NCBI GenBank assembly: GCA_030837785.1
Contig: JAUQYA010000120.1
Location: 1 to 64,000, forward strand
Direction: 5' to 3'
Length of the DNA: 64,000 bases
DNA from: Albidovulum sp.
GTDB lineage: Bacteria; Pseudomonadota; Alphaproteobacteria; Rhodobacterales; Rhodobacteraceae
A program made the position numbers and the translations under genes. Below, one piece after another: positions 33,402-41,398 of this stretch. A model generated the notes under the pieces. That model was given only the letters and a program-made list of their open reading frames with translations, had not been told where the DNA came from and did not search any database. How positions within the stretch are numbered: the stretch's first letter is position 1; every line of letters starts with the position of its first letter.

Positions 33402-34259
33402 TCAGAGAGACGAGGGCAGGTTCGCCGCGATCCACTTCAGATCGTCACTGTCGAACTTGTGGTAGGGGACGCCCTGCATGTGCAGTCGGGCTTCCTCGTA
33501 GGTCATGGTCCGCGTGACCGGATGGCGCAGCGGGCGGATCGTGACATCGGGGACGGTGTTGTACTCCAGTTCCAGCACGATCTGCGGCTTTTGCAGAAGG
33601 AAGCTGACCTTGCCCTGCTCCTTGCCGTTCTGGTTGTAGATGATCGAGACGGCGCGGCCGATTTCCCAGCCACGTTCCTTGATCGCCTCAAGGCCCAGCC
33701 GCATGAGATCCTCGGGATGGTACTTGGTGTCCACGTTGCAATGGGCGTGGCCGTACAGGTGGGATTCGTACATCAGGATGTAGACCAGCTGTTCCCAGGC
33801 ATCGCCGCGGAAGAAGGCGCGGACCTCGTCCTCGTCGCCCGGGCCCATCTTGGCGAACGTATGCTTGGCATAGAACTTCTGGATCGACGCCGGATCCCAG
33901 TATTCGAACATCTTCCTCTGTTTGCCACCGACGCCTGTCGCCGCTTCGACCACCACTTCATCGTTGAAGCGCAGGAAGAATTCGAAGTGGTTCAACTCGC
34001 CCGGTTGCAGGTAATACAGCACCGCATGGGCCGGCCCGAGCGTGATGGTCGGCACCGTCCGGCCCATCTTCAGACCCAGCTTCTCGAAGTAGATATGCGC
34101 GACGTCGAGGAAGCTCGACGGGTGGATGATGCTGTCGAGGTAGATGTGCGAATGCAGGCAATCCTTGTGCCCGCGGCCCATCACCGCCATGATTTCCTTC
34201 CACGCATCCGAGGTGAAATATTCCACGACCTTCTCGCGGACGACCTTTTTCAGCACCAT
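33402..34259 (-). CDS. Unrecognised protein with exact internal duplication and repeated HxH-D-HP motif
   Basis: A 285-residue soluble protein I do not recognise. The start at 34259 has AAGGA upstream; the longer open frame crosses the promoter. It consists of two related ~100-residue units offset by exactly 135 residues: DAW at 18-20 and 153-155, HxH at 36/38 and 171/173, Asp at 42 and 177, HP at 46-47 and 181-182, GR at 66-67 and 201-202. The invariant pattern H-x-H-x3-D-x3-H-P in both units suggests one metal site per unit (inference). No signal peptide or membrane segment. It has a strong own promoter and terminator and is divergent from the GarR/GarL-like genes, so it is probably a cytoplasmic enzyme or regulator-like sensor of that pathway. 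Confidence 0.8.
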   Translation of the reverse strand: MVLKKVVREKVVEYFTSDAWKEIMAVMGRGHKDCLHSHIYLDSIIHPSSFLDVAHIYFEKLGLKMGRTVPTITLGPAHAVLYYLQPGELNHFEFFLRFNDEVVVEAATGVGGKQRKMFEYWDPASIQKFYAKHTFAKMGPGDEDEVRAFFRGDAWEQLVYILMYESHLYGHAHCNVDTKYHPEDLMRLGLEAIKERGWEIGRAVSIIYNQNGKEQGKVSFLLQKPQIVLELEYNTVPDVTIRPLRHPVTRTMTYEEARLHMQGVPYHKFDSDDLKWIAANLPSSL

Positions 34260-34310
34260 GTCCTGATCCTTTGTGCAGCCCGCAAGGCGGGACTCATTCC
34301 GGGTGCGACG

Positions 34311-34339
34311 TTTATCAACCCGGAAGTACATACTGTCAA
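34311..34339 (-). promoter_or_regulatory. Sigma70-type promoter for the duplicated-domain gene
   Basis: On the minus strand TTGACA (34334-34339) and GATAAA (34311-34316) are spaced by exactly 17 bp, a near-consensus promoter. The -35 element lies inside the perfect palindrome at 34327-34346. Confidence 0.65.
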
Positions 34340-34346
34340 GTATGTA
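34327..34346. promoter_or_regulatory. Perfect 20-bp palindromic operator (TACATACT-GTCA-AGTATGTA)
   Basis: Two perfect 8-bp arms flank a 4-bp centre. It covers the -35 of the minus-strand promoter and sits upstream of a TTGACA (34374-34379) for the plus-strand GarR-like gene, so one dimeric factor could control both directions. Related half-sites occur at 39993-40023 and 18387-18407. Confidence 0.65.
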
Positions 34347-34436
34347 AATTGTCTCCGCTGAGACGATCTTTTCTTGACAGCCTGTACTCACGGGTCGAAA
34401 AGCGTCCTCAGCAGCATGCAATCCTGGGAGACAGAG

Positions 34437-35312
34437 ATGACCGGCAAGACGGTAGGCGTATTCGGATTGGGCTCGATGGGATCGGGCATCGCCGGCAGTC
34501 TCGTGCGGGGTGGGCTGGACGTGGTTGGCTTCGACATCTACGAACCGGCGCGCGAAAAGCTGGTCGCGGCGGGTGGCAGGGTCGCCGGGCGCGACCAGGT
34601 GCTGGCGGAAAGCGATGTCGTGATCTTGTCAGTGCTGGACGACGCGCAGGCGCGGGAGGTTCTGTTCGACGGCGACGTCCCCCGGCCAATGAAGCCCGGA
34701 GCGGTGGTGATCTGTACCTCGACCGTCTCATTCGACTTCGTGGTGAACGCCGCCAGGGCGCTTGAAGCGGCGGGTATCGGTTTCCTCGACGCCCCGGTCT
34801 CGGGCGGCCCGGCGCGCGCGGCGACAGGCGACCTCGCGACCTATCTGGCCGGCAAGCCGCAAGACGTTGATCGCGCCATGTTCGCGCTGGAGAAGATCGC
34901 GAAACCGCTCTACCGCGTCAGCGAGACCGTCGGTCAGGGTACCGCGTTGAAGCTGTTCAACCAGTTGCTCGTCGCCGGTCACATGGCCGTCGGCGCGCAG
35001 GCGCTGGCCTTCGCCAAACACCTTGGCCTGGACATGACGCAGGGCATCGAGATGATGCAGGCCTCGGCCGGCAATTCCTGGGTGTTGCAGAACCTTTTGC
35101 CCCGCCATGTCGCCGGGGACTACGAACCCCGCGCCACCCTTGCCACGCTCCTGAAGGACGTGCGGATCATCCAGAAGGTTTCCGAGGCGCGGTCCATCTA
35201 CAACCCCGTCAACGCCTTCGTGCTGGACCTGCTGGAGCAGGCCGGGCAGGACGGCGGGCTGATGAAGGACGGCGTGATCGTCGCGAAATACCTGACCGAG
35301 CATGAGGCCTGA
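34437..35312 (+). CDS. NAD-dependent beta-hydroxyacid dehydrogenase (tartronate semialdehyde reductase/3-hydroxyisobutyrate dehydrogenase-like)
   Basis: A 291-residue protein with GVFGLGSMGSGIAGSLVRGG (Rossmann GxGxxG), the substrate-binding FLDAPVSGGPARAATG and the catalytic lysine region GTALKLFNQL. The family includes GarR, which reduces tartronate semialdehyde to glycerate, and L-threonate dehydrogenase. It is directly followed, 3 bp later, by an HpcH/HpaI aldolase. The pair matches the GarL-GarR end of sugar-diacid catabolism, giving the best pathway clue here. GGGAGAC precedes the start. Confidence 0.88.
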   Translation: MTGKTVGVFGLGSMGSGIAGSLVRGGLDVVGFDIYEPAREKLVAAGGRVAGRDQVLAESDVVILSVLDDAQAREVLFDGDVPRPMKPGAVVICTSTVSFDFVVNAARALEAAGIGFLDAPVSGGPARAATGDLATYLAGKPQDVDRAMFALEKIAKPLYRVSETVGQGTALKLFNQLLVAGHMAVGAQALAFAKHLGLDMTQGIEMMQASAGNSWVLQNLLPRHVAGDYEPRATLATLLKDVRIIQKVSEARSIYNPVNAFVLDLLEQAGQDGGLMKDGVIVAKYLTEHEA

Positions 35313-35315
35313 GCC

Positions 35316-36116
35316 ATGAGGCCGAACCGTATCAAGCAGATCTGGGCCGATGGCGGTTCCGTGCTGAATGGCTGGTGTTCAATCGCCAGCCCCTTCGGTG
35401 CCGAGATCATGGCGGCGCAGGGTTATGACAGCCTGTGCATCGACATGCAGCATGGCATCGTCGACTATCAGGCTGCGGTCGGCATGTTCCAGGCGATGGG
35501 ATCGGGCGTGACGCCGCTGGCGCGGGTGCCGTGGCTCGATCCGGCCGCCATCATGAAGGCCCTGGATGCGGGCGCTTATGGCGTCATCTGCCCGATGGTG
35601 AACACCGCCGAGGATGCCGCTAAACTGGTCTCCTGCGTGCGCTACCCGCCGCATGGGCAGCGCAGCTTCGGGCCGACGCGGGCGCTGTTCTCGGCCGGGT
35701 CCGACTACGGCGACCGGGCCGACGACGAGGTGATCTGCCTTGCCATGATCGAAACCCGCGAGGGCTTCGATAACCTGGAGGCCATCGCTGCGACGCCGGG
35801 ACTGGACGGGCTGTACATCGGTCCGGCCGACCTGACCCTGGGCCTGACGGGGCGCAGATATCCGCGCGGCTTCGACCGCGAGGAGCCCGAGATGGTTGCC
35901 GCGATCCAGCGCATTCTGAACGTCGCCCATGCCGCCGGGATCAAGGCCGCGCTGCATTGCGGCTCGCCCGCCTATGCCGCGAAGGCAGTTGGCTGGGGCT
36001 TCGACATGGTGACGATCAGCAACGATGTGCGGCTGCTGGCCGGGGCGGCGGGTGCGAGCGTCAAGTCCTTCCGCGAGGGGGTGGCGGCGGTACCGGCGGG
36101 TTCGACCGGATACTGA
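35316..36116 (+). CDS. HpcH/HpaI family aldolase (2-keto-3-deoxy-glucarate aldolase-like)
   Basis: A 266-residue class II pyruvate aldolase. The catalytic and metal motifs are LCIDMQHGIVDY (His base), the RYPPHGQRSFGP segment (usual R-PP-G-RG), MIETREGFDNLEAI (metal Glu) and GLYIGPADLTLGLTG (metal Asp). It splits a 4-hydroxy-2-keto acid into pyruvate plus an aldehyde. The GarR-like enzyme upstream would reduce the aldehyde. Convergent with the PotA-like gene; a weak hairpin lies in the 33-bp gap. Confidence 0.88.
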   Translation: MRPNRIKQIWADGGSVLNGWCSIASPFGAEIMAAQGYDSLCIDMQHGIVDYQAAVGMFQAMGSGVTPLARVPWLDPAAIMKALDAGAYGVICPMVNTAEDAAKLVSCVRYPPHGQRSFGPTRALFSAGSDYGDRADDEVICLAMIETREGFDNLEAIAATPGLDGLYIGPADLTLGLTGRRYPRGFDREEPEMVAAIQRILNVAHAAGIKAALHCGSPAYAAKAVGWGFDMVTISNDVRLLAGAAGASVKSFREGVAAVPAGSTGY

Positions 36117-36149
36117 AAGGAGGGGCGGCCTGCTGGGTCGCCCTTCGCC

Positions 36150-37208
36150 TCAGCGGGTCAGAACGCGAGCATCCTTGCCGTTCCAGCCCAGCCAGACCGG
36201 CGCCCCGGCGGCATAGGACTGCCCTTCCAGCTCGGCGGCGGTCAGAGACACAGCCGCGAGAGATTCCTGGCCCGGCAAGCGGATCAGCACGGCCCCGCTT
36301 TGACCATGATAAGTCACTTCCTCGACCACGCCCGCGATTGTGTTTTCGCAAGCGTCGTGCCTGGACATCCCGAGGCGAAGCCGCTCCGGGCGGATCGAAT
36401 AGGTGACGTCGCCCTGCGCCTCGACATCGCCGACGAAATCGCCAAGTCCCTCGATGGCCACGCGCCGCCCGGTGGCGCGACCGGAGAAGAAATTCGTGCG
36501 TCCGACGAAATCGGCCACGAAGCGCGAGGCGGGACGCTCGTACAGGTCACTGGCCGAGCCAAGCTGTTCGATCTTGCCGCCCTTCATCAGGGCGATGCGG
36601 TCAGCCATGACCAAGGCCTCTTCCTGGTCATGGGTCACGACGACGAAGGTGATGCCAAGCTCGGACTGCAGGCGCTTCAACTCCAGTTGCATCGCCTCGC
36701 GCAACTTCTTGTCCAGCGCGCCGAGCGGTTCGTCCAGGAGCAGCACCTTCGGCTGCATCACCAGCGCGCGGGCCAGGGCCACCCGCTGGCGCTGCCCCCC
36801 GGACAGTTGACTGGGAAGCCGCCGCGCCATGTCGGCAAGGTGGGTCGTTTCAAGAATCTCCCCCACCCGCCGTTGCAGTGTGGACTTGTCGACGCCGCCG
36901 ACCTCCAGCCCGTAGCGGACGTTCTGTTCCACCGTCATGTGCGGGAAGAGCGCGTAGGACTGGAACATCATGTTGATCGGCCGCTTGCGCGCGGGCACCC
37001 GGATCAGATCCTGCCCGCCCATCAGCATCTGCCCGGAAGTCGGAATGTTGAACCCCGCCACGATGCGCAGGAGCGAGGTCTTGCCACAGCCGGAGGGGCC
37101 CAGCAACGCGAAAAACTCGCCCTCCATCAGGTCGACCGAGACATCGTCGACCGCGAGGTAGTTCCCGTACTTCTGCGAAATATTCTGAAGCTGGATGACG
37201 GAGTGCAT
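36150..37208 (-). CDS. Polyamine-type ABC transporter ATP-binding protein (PotA-like), system 1
   Basis: A 352-residue ATPase. It has Walker A GPSGCGKTS, signature LSGGQRQRVALARALV, Walker B VLLLDEPLGALDKKLREAM and a C-terminal TOBE-type regulatory domain with SIRPERLRL. It is the last gene of the complete system-1 transporter (36150-39934), 1 bp after the PotC-like permease. The substrate class is spermidine/putrescine-like cations or related compounds. Confidence 0.92.
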   Translation of the reverse strand: MHSVIQLQNISQKYGNYLAVDDVSVDLMEGEFFALLGPSGCGKTSLLRIVAGFNIPTSGQMLMGGQDLIRVPARKRPINMMFQSYALFPHMTVEQNVRYGLEVGGVDKSTLQRRVGEILETTHLADMARRLPSQLSGGQRQRVALARALVMQPKVLLLDEPLGALDKKLREAMQLELKRLQSELGITFVVVTHDQEEALVMADRIALMKGGKIEQLGSASDLYERPASRFVADFVGRTNFFSGRATGRRVAIEGLGDFVGDVEAQGDVTYSIRPERLRLGMSRHDACENTIAGVVEEVTYHGQSGAVLIRLPGQESLAAVSLTAAELEGQSYAAGAPVWLGWNGKDARVLTR

Positions 37209-37209
37209 G

Positions 37210-37992
37210 TCAGATGTCTCCCAGGACGCTCTTGTTGAACCGTTGCGCGATCATCACCAGAACGAAGCTGGTCAGGATCGTCAGCGTGGCCAGGGCGTTG
37301 ATGTCGGGCGTGATGCCGAAGTGCAGCATCGCGTAGATCTTCATCGGCAGGGTCTGCGAGTCGCTCGAGGGCCCGGCGGTGAAGAAGGCGATGACGAATT
37401 CATCGAACGACAGGGTGAAGGACAGAAGTGCCCCGCCCAGGATGCCGGGGGTCAAGAGGGGCAGCGACACGCGTCGGAAGGTGGTGAAGCGCGTTGCGCC
37501 AAGGTCGATGGAGGCCTCAATCAGGGAGGCGTCGAAGCCGTCTAGCCGCGCCCGCACCACCGCCGTGACGAAGGCGATGCAGAAGACCACATGGGCGATC
37601 ACCACGGTCGGCAGGCCGAGGGGAAAGTTGACCGCCGTGAAGAAGGACAGAAGTGCGATGGCCAGCACGATGTCGGGAATGACCATCGGCATCAGGAGAA
37701 AGCCGTCGATCAGTGCCGATGACTTCATCCGCTGGACGGCCAGTGCCAGCATCGTGCCGATCACCGTGGCGACGACCGTGACCGCAAGGCCCACGACCAG
37801 CGTATGCAGAGCGGGAAGGAGGATGCGGCTGTCACCCAACAGCTTGGCATACCATTTCAGCGAAAAGCCGGTCCAGGCGGTCGGCAGGCCGCTGTCGTTG
37901 AAGGACAGGACCACCAGTACGAGGATCGGCACGTAGAGGAAGGCCAGGGTCAGCGCCAGATGCAGTTTCAGCCAGGGATTCGATTTACGCAT
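37210..37992 (-). CDS. Polyamine-type ABC transporter permease (PotC-like), system 1
   Basis: A 260-residue permease with six predicted membrane segments and the EAA loop ASIDLGATRFTTFRRVSLPL, plus the PotC-type FTLSFDEFVIAFFTAGP. It overlaps the PotB-like gene by 8 bp and precedes the ATPase by 1 bp. Confidence 0.92.
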   Translation of the reverse strand: MRKSNPWLKLHLALTLAFLYVPILVLVVLSFNDSGLPTAWTGFSLKWYAKLLGDSRILLPALHTLVVGLAVTVVATVIGTMLALAVQRMKSSALIDGFLLMPMVIPDIVLAIALLSFFTAVNFPLGLPTVVIAHVVFCIAFVTAVVRARLDGFDASLIEASIDLGATRFTTFRRVSLPLLTPGILGGALLSFTLSFDEFVIAFFTAGPSSDSQTLPMKIYAMLHFGITPDINALATLTILTSFVLVMIAQRFNKSVLGDI

Positions 37993-38842
37993 GATCGCCC
38001 TCGATGTTGCGCAGGCGGCTTTGCGTCCAGCTTTGCAGCGCCAGGAGCCCGACCATGATCGTCAGGAGTGTCAGAGACAGGGCCGAGCCGAAAGGCCAGT
38101 CGCGCGCGGCGGTGAACTGGTTCTGCACCAGGTTGCCGATCATGACGACCCGCTTGCCGCCCAGAAGGTCCGGCGTCACGAAATTGCCGATCGACAGGAC
38201 GAAGACGAAGACTCCGCCCGCCGCCACGCCGGGCAGGGTCAGGGGCAGGATCACGCGGCGGAAGGTGGTCCAGCCACCGGCGCCGAGGTCTTCGCTGGCT
38301 TCCATCAGCTCGAAGTTCAGCCGCTGGATCGAGGCATAGACGGTCAGCACCACGAAGGGCAGGTAGTTGTAGACCAGCCCCACGATCACCGCCGGTTCGG
38401 AATACAGCATGTCGAGCGGCTGATCGATCACGCCCGTCGCCATCAGCGCATTGTTGATCACCCCGGTCCGGCTTAGCAGCACGATCCAGGCATAGGTGCG
38501 GATCAGGTAGTTCGACCAGAACGGCAGGATGACCAGGAACAGCAGCGGTATCTGCCAGGCCTTGCTGGTGCGCGCGATGGCGAAGGCCGCCGGATAACCG
38601 ATCAGCAAGGCGATGACGGCGGATTCGGTCGCAATCCGCGCGGAGTCGATGAAGATGCGAAAGTAGAGCGGGTCGAAAACCCGGGCCAGATTGTCGAAGG
38701 TGAAATCCGGCACCACGCCGCCATAGGTGCCGCGCTGAAAGAAGGCATAGGCCAGGATCATGGCGACGGGCGTGACCAGGAACAGCCCCCACCACACCAG
38801 CCCCGGCAATGCCAGGATGAACGTGCCCAGTCTGCGGTTCAT
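37985..38842 (-). CDS. Polyamine-type ABC transporter permease (PotB-like), system 1
   Basis: A 285-residue permease. The start at 38842 has GGGAGGG upstream; the ATG at 38887 lies within a weaker leader. It carries the EAA loop MEASEDLGAGGWTTFRRVIL and FVLSIGNFVTPDLLGG, the PotB pattern. It lies 48 bp after the binding-protein gene and overlaps the PotC-like gene. Confidence 0.9.
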   Translation of the reverse strand: MNRRLGTFILALPGLVWWGLFLVTPVAMILAYAFFQRGTYGGVVPDFTFDNLARVFDPLYFRIFIDSARIATESAVIALLIGYPAAFAIARTSKAWQIPLLFLVILPFWSNYLIRTYAWIVLLSRTGVINNALMATGVIDQPLDMLYSEPAVIVGLVYNYLPFVVLTVYASIQRLNFELMEASEDLGAGGWTTFRRVILPLTLPGVAAGGVFVFVLSIGNFVTPDLLGGKRVVMIGNLVQNQFTAARDWPFGSALSLTLLTIMVGLLALQSWTQSRLRNIEGDHA

Positions 38843-38890
38843 CGAACCCTCCCGAACGGCGCGCCCGGGGATGGCCCGGGCGCGCAAAGC

Positions 38891-39934
38891 TTACTGCGCC
38901 GCCATGACCTCTGTCACGAACTTGGATACCCGCGGCGCATCGGCCCCGAGGTCCATCAGGATTTCGTTCTTGCCCAGATCGGCAGCGGTATAGCGGTAGG
39001 CGGGATATTTCTTGTAGAACTCGGGATCGACCGACTCCATCGCAGCCTTGTTCGGCACCTTGTACAGCAGTTCGGTTATCAGCCAGCTGTGGACCTCGGG
39101 CCGAAGCACGAAGTCGATGAAGGTTTCCGCCGCTTCCTTGTGCTCGGTCGCCTTCGGGATCACGAAGGTATCGACCCAGGTGTCGCCGCCCTCTTTGGGC
39201 ACCACGTAATCCACGTCGCCCCCGTCGCGCGCCGCCATGTTGCACCAGGCTTCCCAGGTCGAGGCCATCACCGACTCGCCCGAGATCAGCCGCGAGCCCT
39301 GGGTGAAGCCGTCGAAGGTCAGCACATCCTTCTTTCCGCTTTCCAGAAGGGGCCTGATCGCCGCAAGCGTTTCCTCCGAGACATCGTTGATCGACTTGCC
39401 CAAGAGTTTTTGCGCAGGCTCCATGAACCAGCGCTCGTCCGGCACCATCGTGTACTTGCCCTTGATCGCATCCGACGGCTGCAACAAATCGGCCCAGCTG
39501 GTCGGCGCGGGCGACACCAGGTCCTTGCGATAGCACAGGCCAAAGGTGCCCCAGGCATAGGGCACCGACAGCTTCAGGCCGGGGTCATACGGCAGGTTGA
39601 AGGCCTCGTCATAGAGGTTCTTCAGGTTCGGGATCTTGTCGTGATCGACCTCGGCCAGCATGCCAAGGTTTTCCAGCGCCGTGACGAAGGGCGAGGAGAC
39701 GATCATCACGTCGAAACCCGCACCGTTCGAAGCCACCATGCGGCCCATGGTTTCCTCGTTGGTCGCGACCTCGACAAGGTTCACATGGATGCCGGTGGCC
39801 TTTTCGAATTCATCGAAAAGTTGAGGCGGATAATAGCCCGAGAAGGTGACGAAAGTGATGTCCTCGGCATGGGCAAGGCCGGTGGACAAGAGAAGAGCCG
39901 CAATCAGGGTAGCGGGGCGAGCGATACGTGTCAT
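38891..39934 (-). CDS. Polyamine-type ABC transporter substrate-binding protein (PotD-like), system 1
   Basis: A 347-residue binding protein with a Sec signal peptide (LIAALLLSTGLAHAED). The mature region shows DITFVTFSGYYPPQLFDEFE and the LKLSVPYAWGTFGLCYRKD segment of the PotD/PotF family. The start at 39934 has GGAGG upstream. First gene of the system-1 operon, with a long inverted repeat at 39993-40023 in its promoter region. Confidence 0.92.
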   Translation of the reverse strand: MTRIARPATLIAALLLSTGLAHAEDITFVTFSGYYPPQLFDEFEKATGIHVNLVEVATNEETMGRMVASNGAGFDVMIVSSPFVTALENLGMLAEVDHDKIPNLKNLYDEAFNLPYDPGLKLSVPYAWGTFGLCYRKDLVSPAPTSWADLLQPSDAIKGKYTMVPDERWFMEPAQKLLGKSINDVSEETLAAIRPLLESGKKDVLTFDGFTQGSRLISGESVMASTWEAWCNMAARDGGDVDYVVPKEGGDTWVDTFVIPKATEHKEAAETFIDFVLRPEVHSWLITELLYKVPNKAAMESVDPEFYKKYPAYRYTAADLGKNEILMDLGADAPRVSKFVTEVMAAQ

Positions 39935-39992
39935 TCTGGCTTCCTCCATGTTGACTGCGCCACAGGGCGCAGGGTGGTTTCCGGCAGTCTTT

Positions 39993-40023
39993 CGTATGTA
40001 CTCGAAAGATCATTCTACATACG
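39993..40023. promoter_or_regulatory. Inverted repeat CGTATGTA-N15-TACATACG upstream of the PotD-like gene
   Basis: Perfect 8-bp arms with a 15-bp spacer, in an AT-rich 138-bp gap between the gamma-carbonic-anhydrase-like gene and the transporter operon. Arms share TATGTA/TACATA with the operator at 34327-34346, suggesting the same regulator. Confidence 0.55.
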
Positions 40024-40072
40024 CGCGGGTAGTTTAGAGAGCCTCGCTACTCCGTCAACTGGTTTGAGTCCG

Positions 40073-40630
40073 TCACGGGGCTAAATCGTAGTCAGTGTCG
40101 GTCCAACTGCGCTTCATCTGCGCGCCATAGCGGCGACCGGCTTCGACGTAGTGGCTGGCCGCATTTGAAAGCCCCTCGATCTCATCGGGCAACAGCGATC
40201 GCACCACCTTGCCCGGCGAGCCCATGATCAAGACGCCATCGGGATAACTGCGCCCCTGGGGCACCAGCGTCCCTGCCGCAACCAGGCTGTTCCGGCCGAT
40301 CCGGGCACCGTTCAGGATGATCGCCCGCATGCCCACCAGGGTGTTGTCGCCGATGGTGCAGCCATGCAGCATGGCGCCGTGGCCGATGGTGCAGCCCTGC
40401 CCCACCACCAGGGGAAACCCCTCGTCGGCGTGGAAGATCGACAGTTCCTGCACGTTGCTGTCATCGCCGATGGTGACAGCGGCGACATCGGCCCGAACCT
40501 TGGCGCCGAACCAGAAGCTGACGTTGCGGCCCACCGTCACCTCGCCCACCAGGACGGCATCGGGGGCAATCCAGACCGAACCCCGATCCGCAAAGCGCGG
40601 AGCTTGGCCCTTCAGTTCATAGACCGGCAT
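40073..40630 (-). CDS. Gamma carbonic anhydrase family protein (CaiE/PaaY-like)
   Basis: A 185-residue left-handed beta-helix protein with hexapeptide repeats (PDAVLVGEVTVGRNVSFWFGAKVRAD and onward). His residues in SIFHADEG, GHGAMLHGC are at the positions that bind zinc in gamma carbonic anhydrases. Proteins of this type next to enoyl-CoA hydratases are known from the carnitine (CaiE) and phenylacetate (PaaY) clusters, where they assist CoA-ester metabolism. It starts 2 bp after the enoyl-CoA hydratase gene stop and is the last gene of this operon. Confidence 0.87.
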   Translation of the reverse strand: MPVYELKGQAPRFADRGSVWIAPDAVLVGEVTVGRNVSFWFGAKVRADVAAVTIGDDSNVQELSIFHADEGFPLVVGQGCTIGHGAMLHGCTIGDNTLVGMRAIILNGARIGRNSLVAAGTLVPQGRSYPDGVLIMGSPGKVVRSLLPDEIEGLSNAASHYVEAGRRYGAQMKRSWTDTDYDLAP

Positions 40631-40632
40631 GT

Positions 40633-41397
40633 TCAGCCCTTGTTGAAATGCGGCGGGCGCTTTTGCAGGAAAGCGGCCACGCCCTCCAGCCCGTCGGGCG
40701 AGGTGTTGAGGGTTGCGAGTTCCGCCCCCTCCAACGCCAGGCCTTCGTGAATCGGCAGATCGGTCGCCGCTCGGGTGGCGCGCAGGATGCCGCGCAGGGC
40801 GCTGCGGCTGAAGCGGGTCCATTCGGCGGCCAAGGCGCGGGCTTCGGCCAGAGGGTCGGTCACGATGCGGTTGATCAGGCCGAAGGCCAGCGCCTCCTCG
40901 GCCCCGATGCGGCGGGCGGTCAGCATCATCTCCAGCGCGCGGGCGGTGCCGACGATGCGCGGCAGGCGCTGCGTCGCGCCGGCGCCGGGCAGAAGGCCAA
41001 GGTTGATCTCCGGCATCGAGAAGCTGGCGCGGGATGTCGCCAGCCGGAAGGTGCAGGCCATCGCCAGTTCCACCCCGCCGCCCATCGCCAGCCCGTCCAC
41101 CACTGCGACCGAGGGGACGTCCATTTCGGAAAGCTTCTGCAAGACACCCCTCCGCCAGGTGGCGCGCGCGGACATCTCGTCAGGCGAGATGCCGGACAGG
41201 TCGTTGATATCCGCCCCGGCGGAGAAGGCACGCTCCCCTTCGGCCGCAATGATCACGGCGCGGATTTGAGTGTCGGCATTGACCCGGTCCACCAGCGCCT
41301 CGATCTGACGGAAGCTTTCCAGATCCAGCGCGTTCAGCCGCTGGGGTCGGTCGATGGTGGCGATCAGATGCGGCGGCTCCCGCTCGATGCGCAGCAT
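40633..41397 (-). CDS. Enoyl-CoA hydratase/isomerase family protein
   Basis: A 254-residue crotonase-fold protein. It has the oxyanion-hole segments FSAGADINDL and VVDGLAMGGGVELAMAC, and LGLLPGAGATQRLPR with an active-site-type Glu in INLGLLPGAG. It hydrates or isomerises an enoyl-CoA. The start at 41397 has AAGGAGG 7 bp upstream and overlaps the end of the fused permease gene region. CaiD-like function is conceivable given the gamma-carbonic-anhydrase neighbour but not shown. Confidence 0.9.
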   Translation of the reverse strand: MLRIEREPPHLIATIDRPQRLNALDLESFRQIEALVDRVNADTQIRAVIIAAEGERAFSAGADINDLSGISPDEMSARATWRRGVLQKLSEMDVPSVAVVDGLAMGGGVELAMACTFRLATSRASFSMPEINLGLLPGAGATQRLPRIVGTARALEMMLTARRIGAEEALAFGLINRIVTDPLAEARALAAEWTRFSRSALRGILRATRAATDLPIHEGLALEGAELATLNTSPDGLEGVAAFLQKRPPHFNKG

Positions 41398-41398
41398 G

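Noticed and set aside
36117..36149. Strong terminator between the aldolase and PotA-like genes
   Set aside because: The potential stem GGGCGGCC/GGTCGCCC has a mismatch and no T-run, so it was not listed as a terminator.
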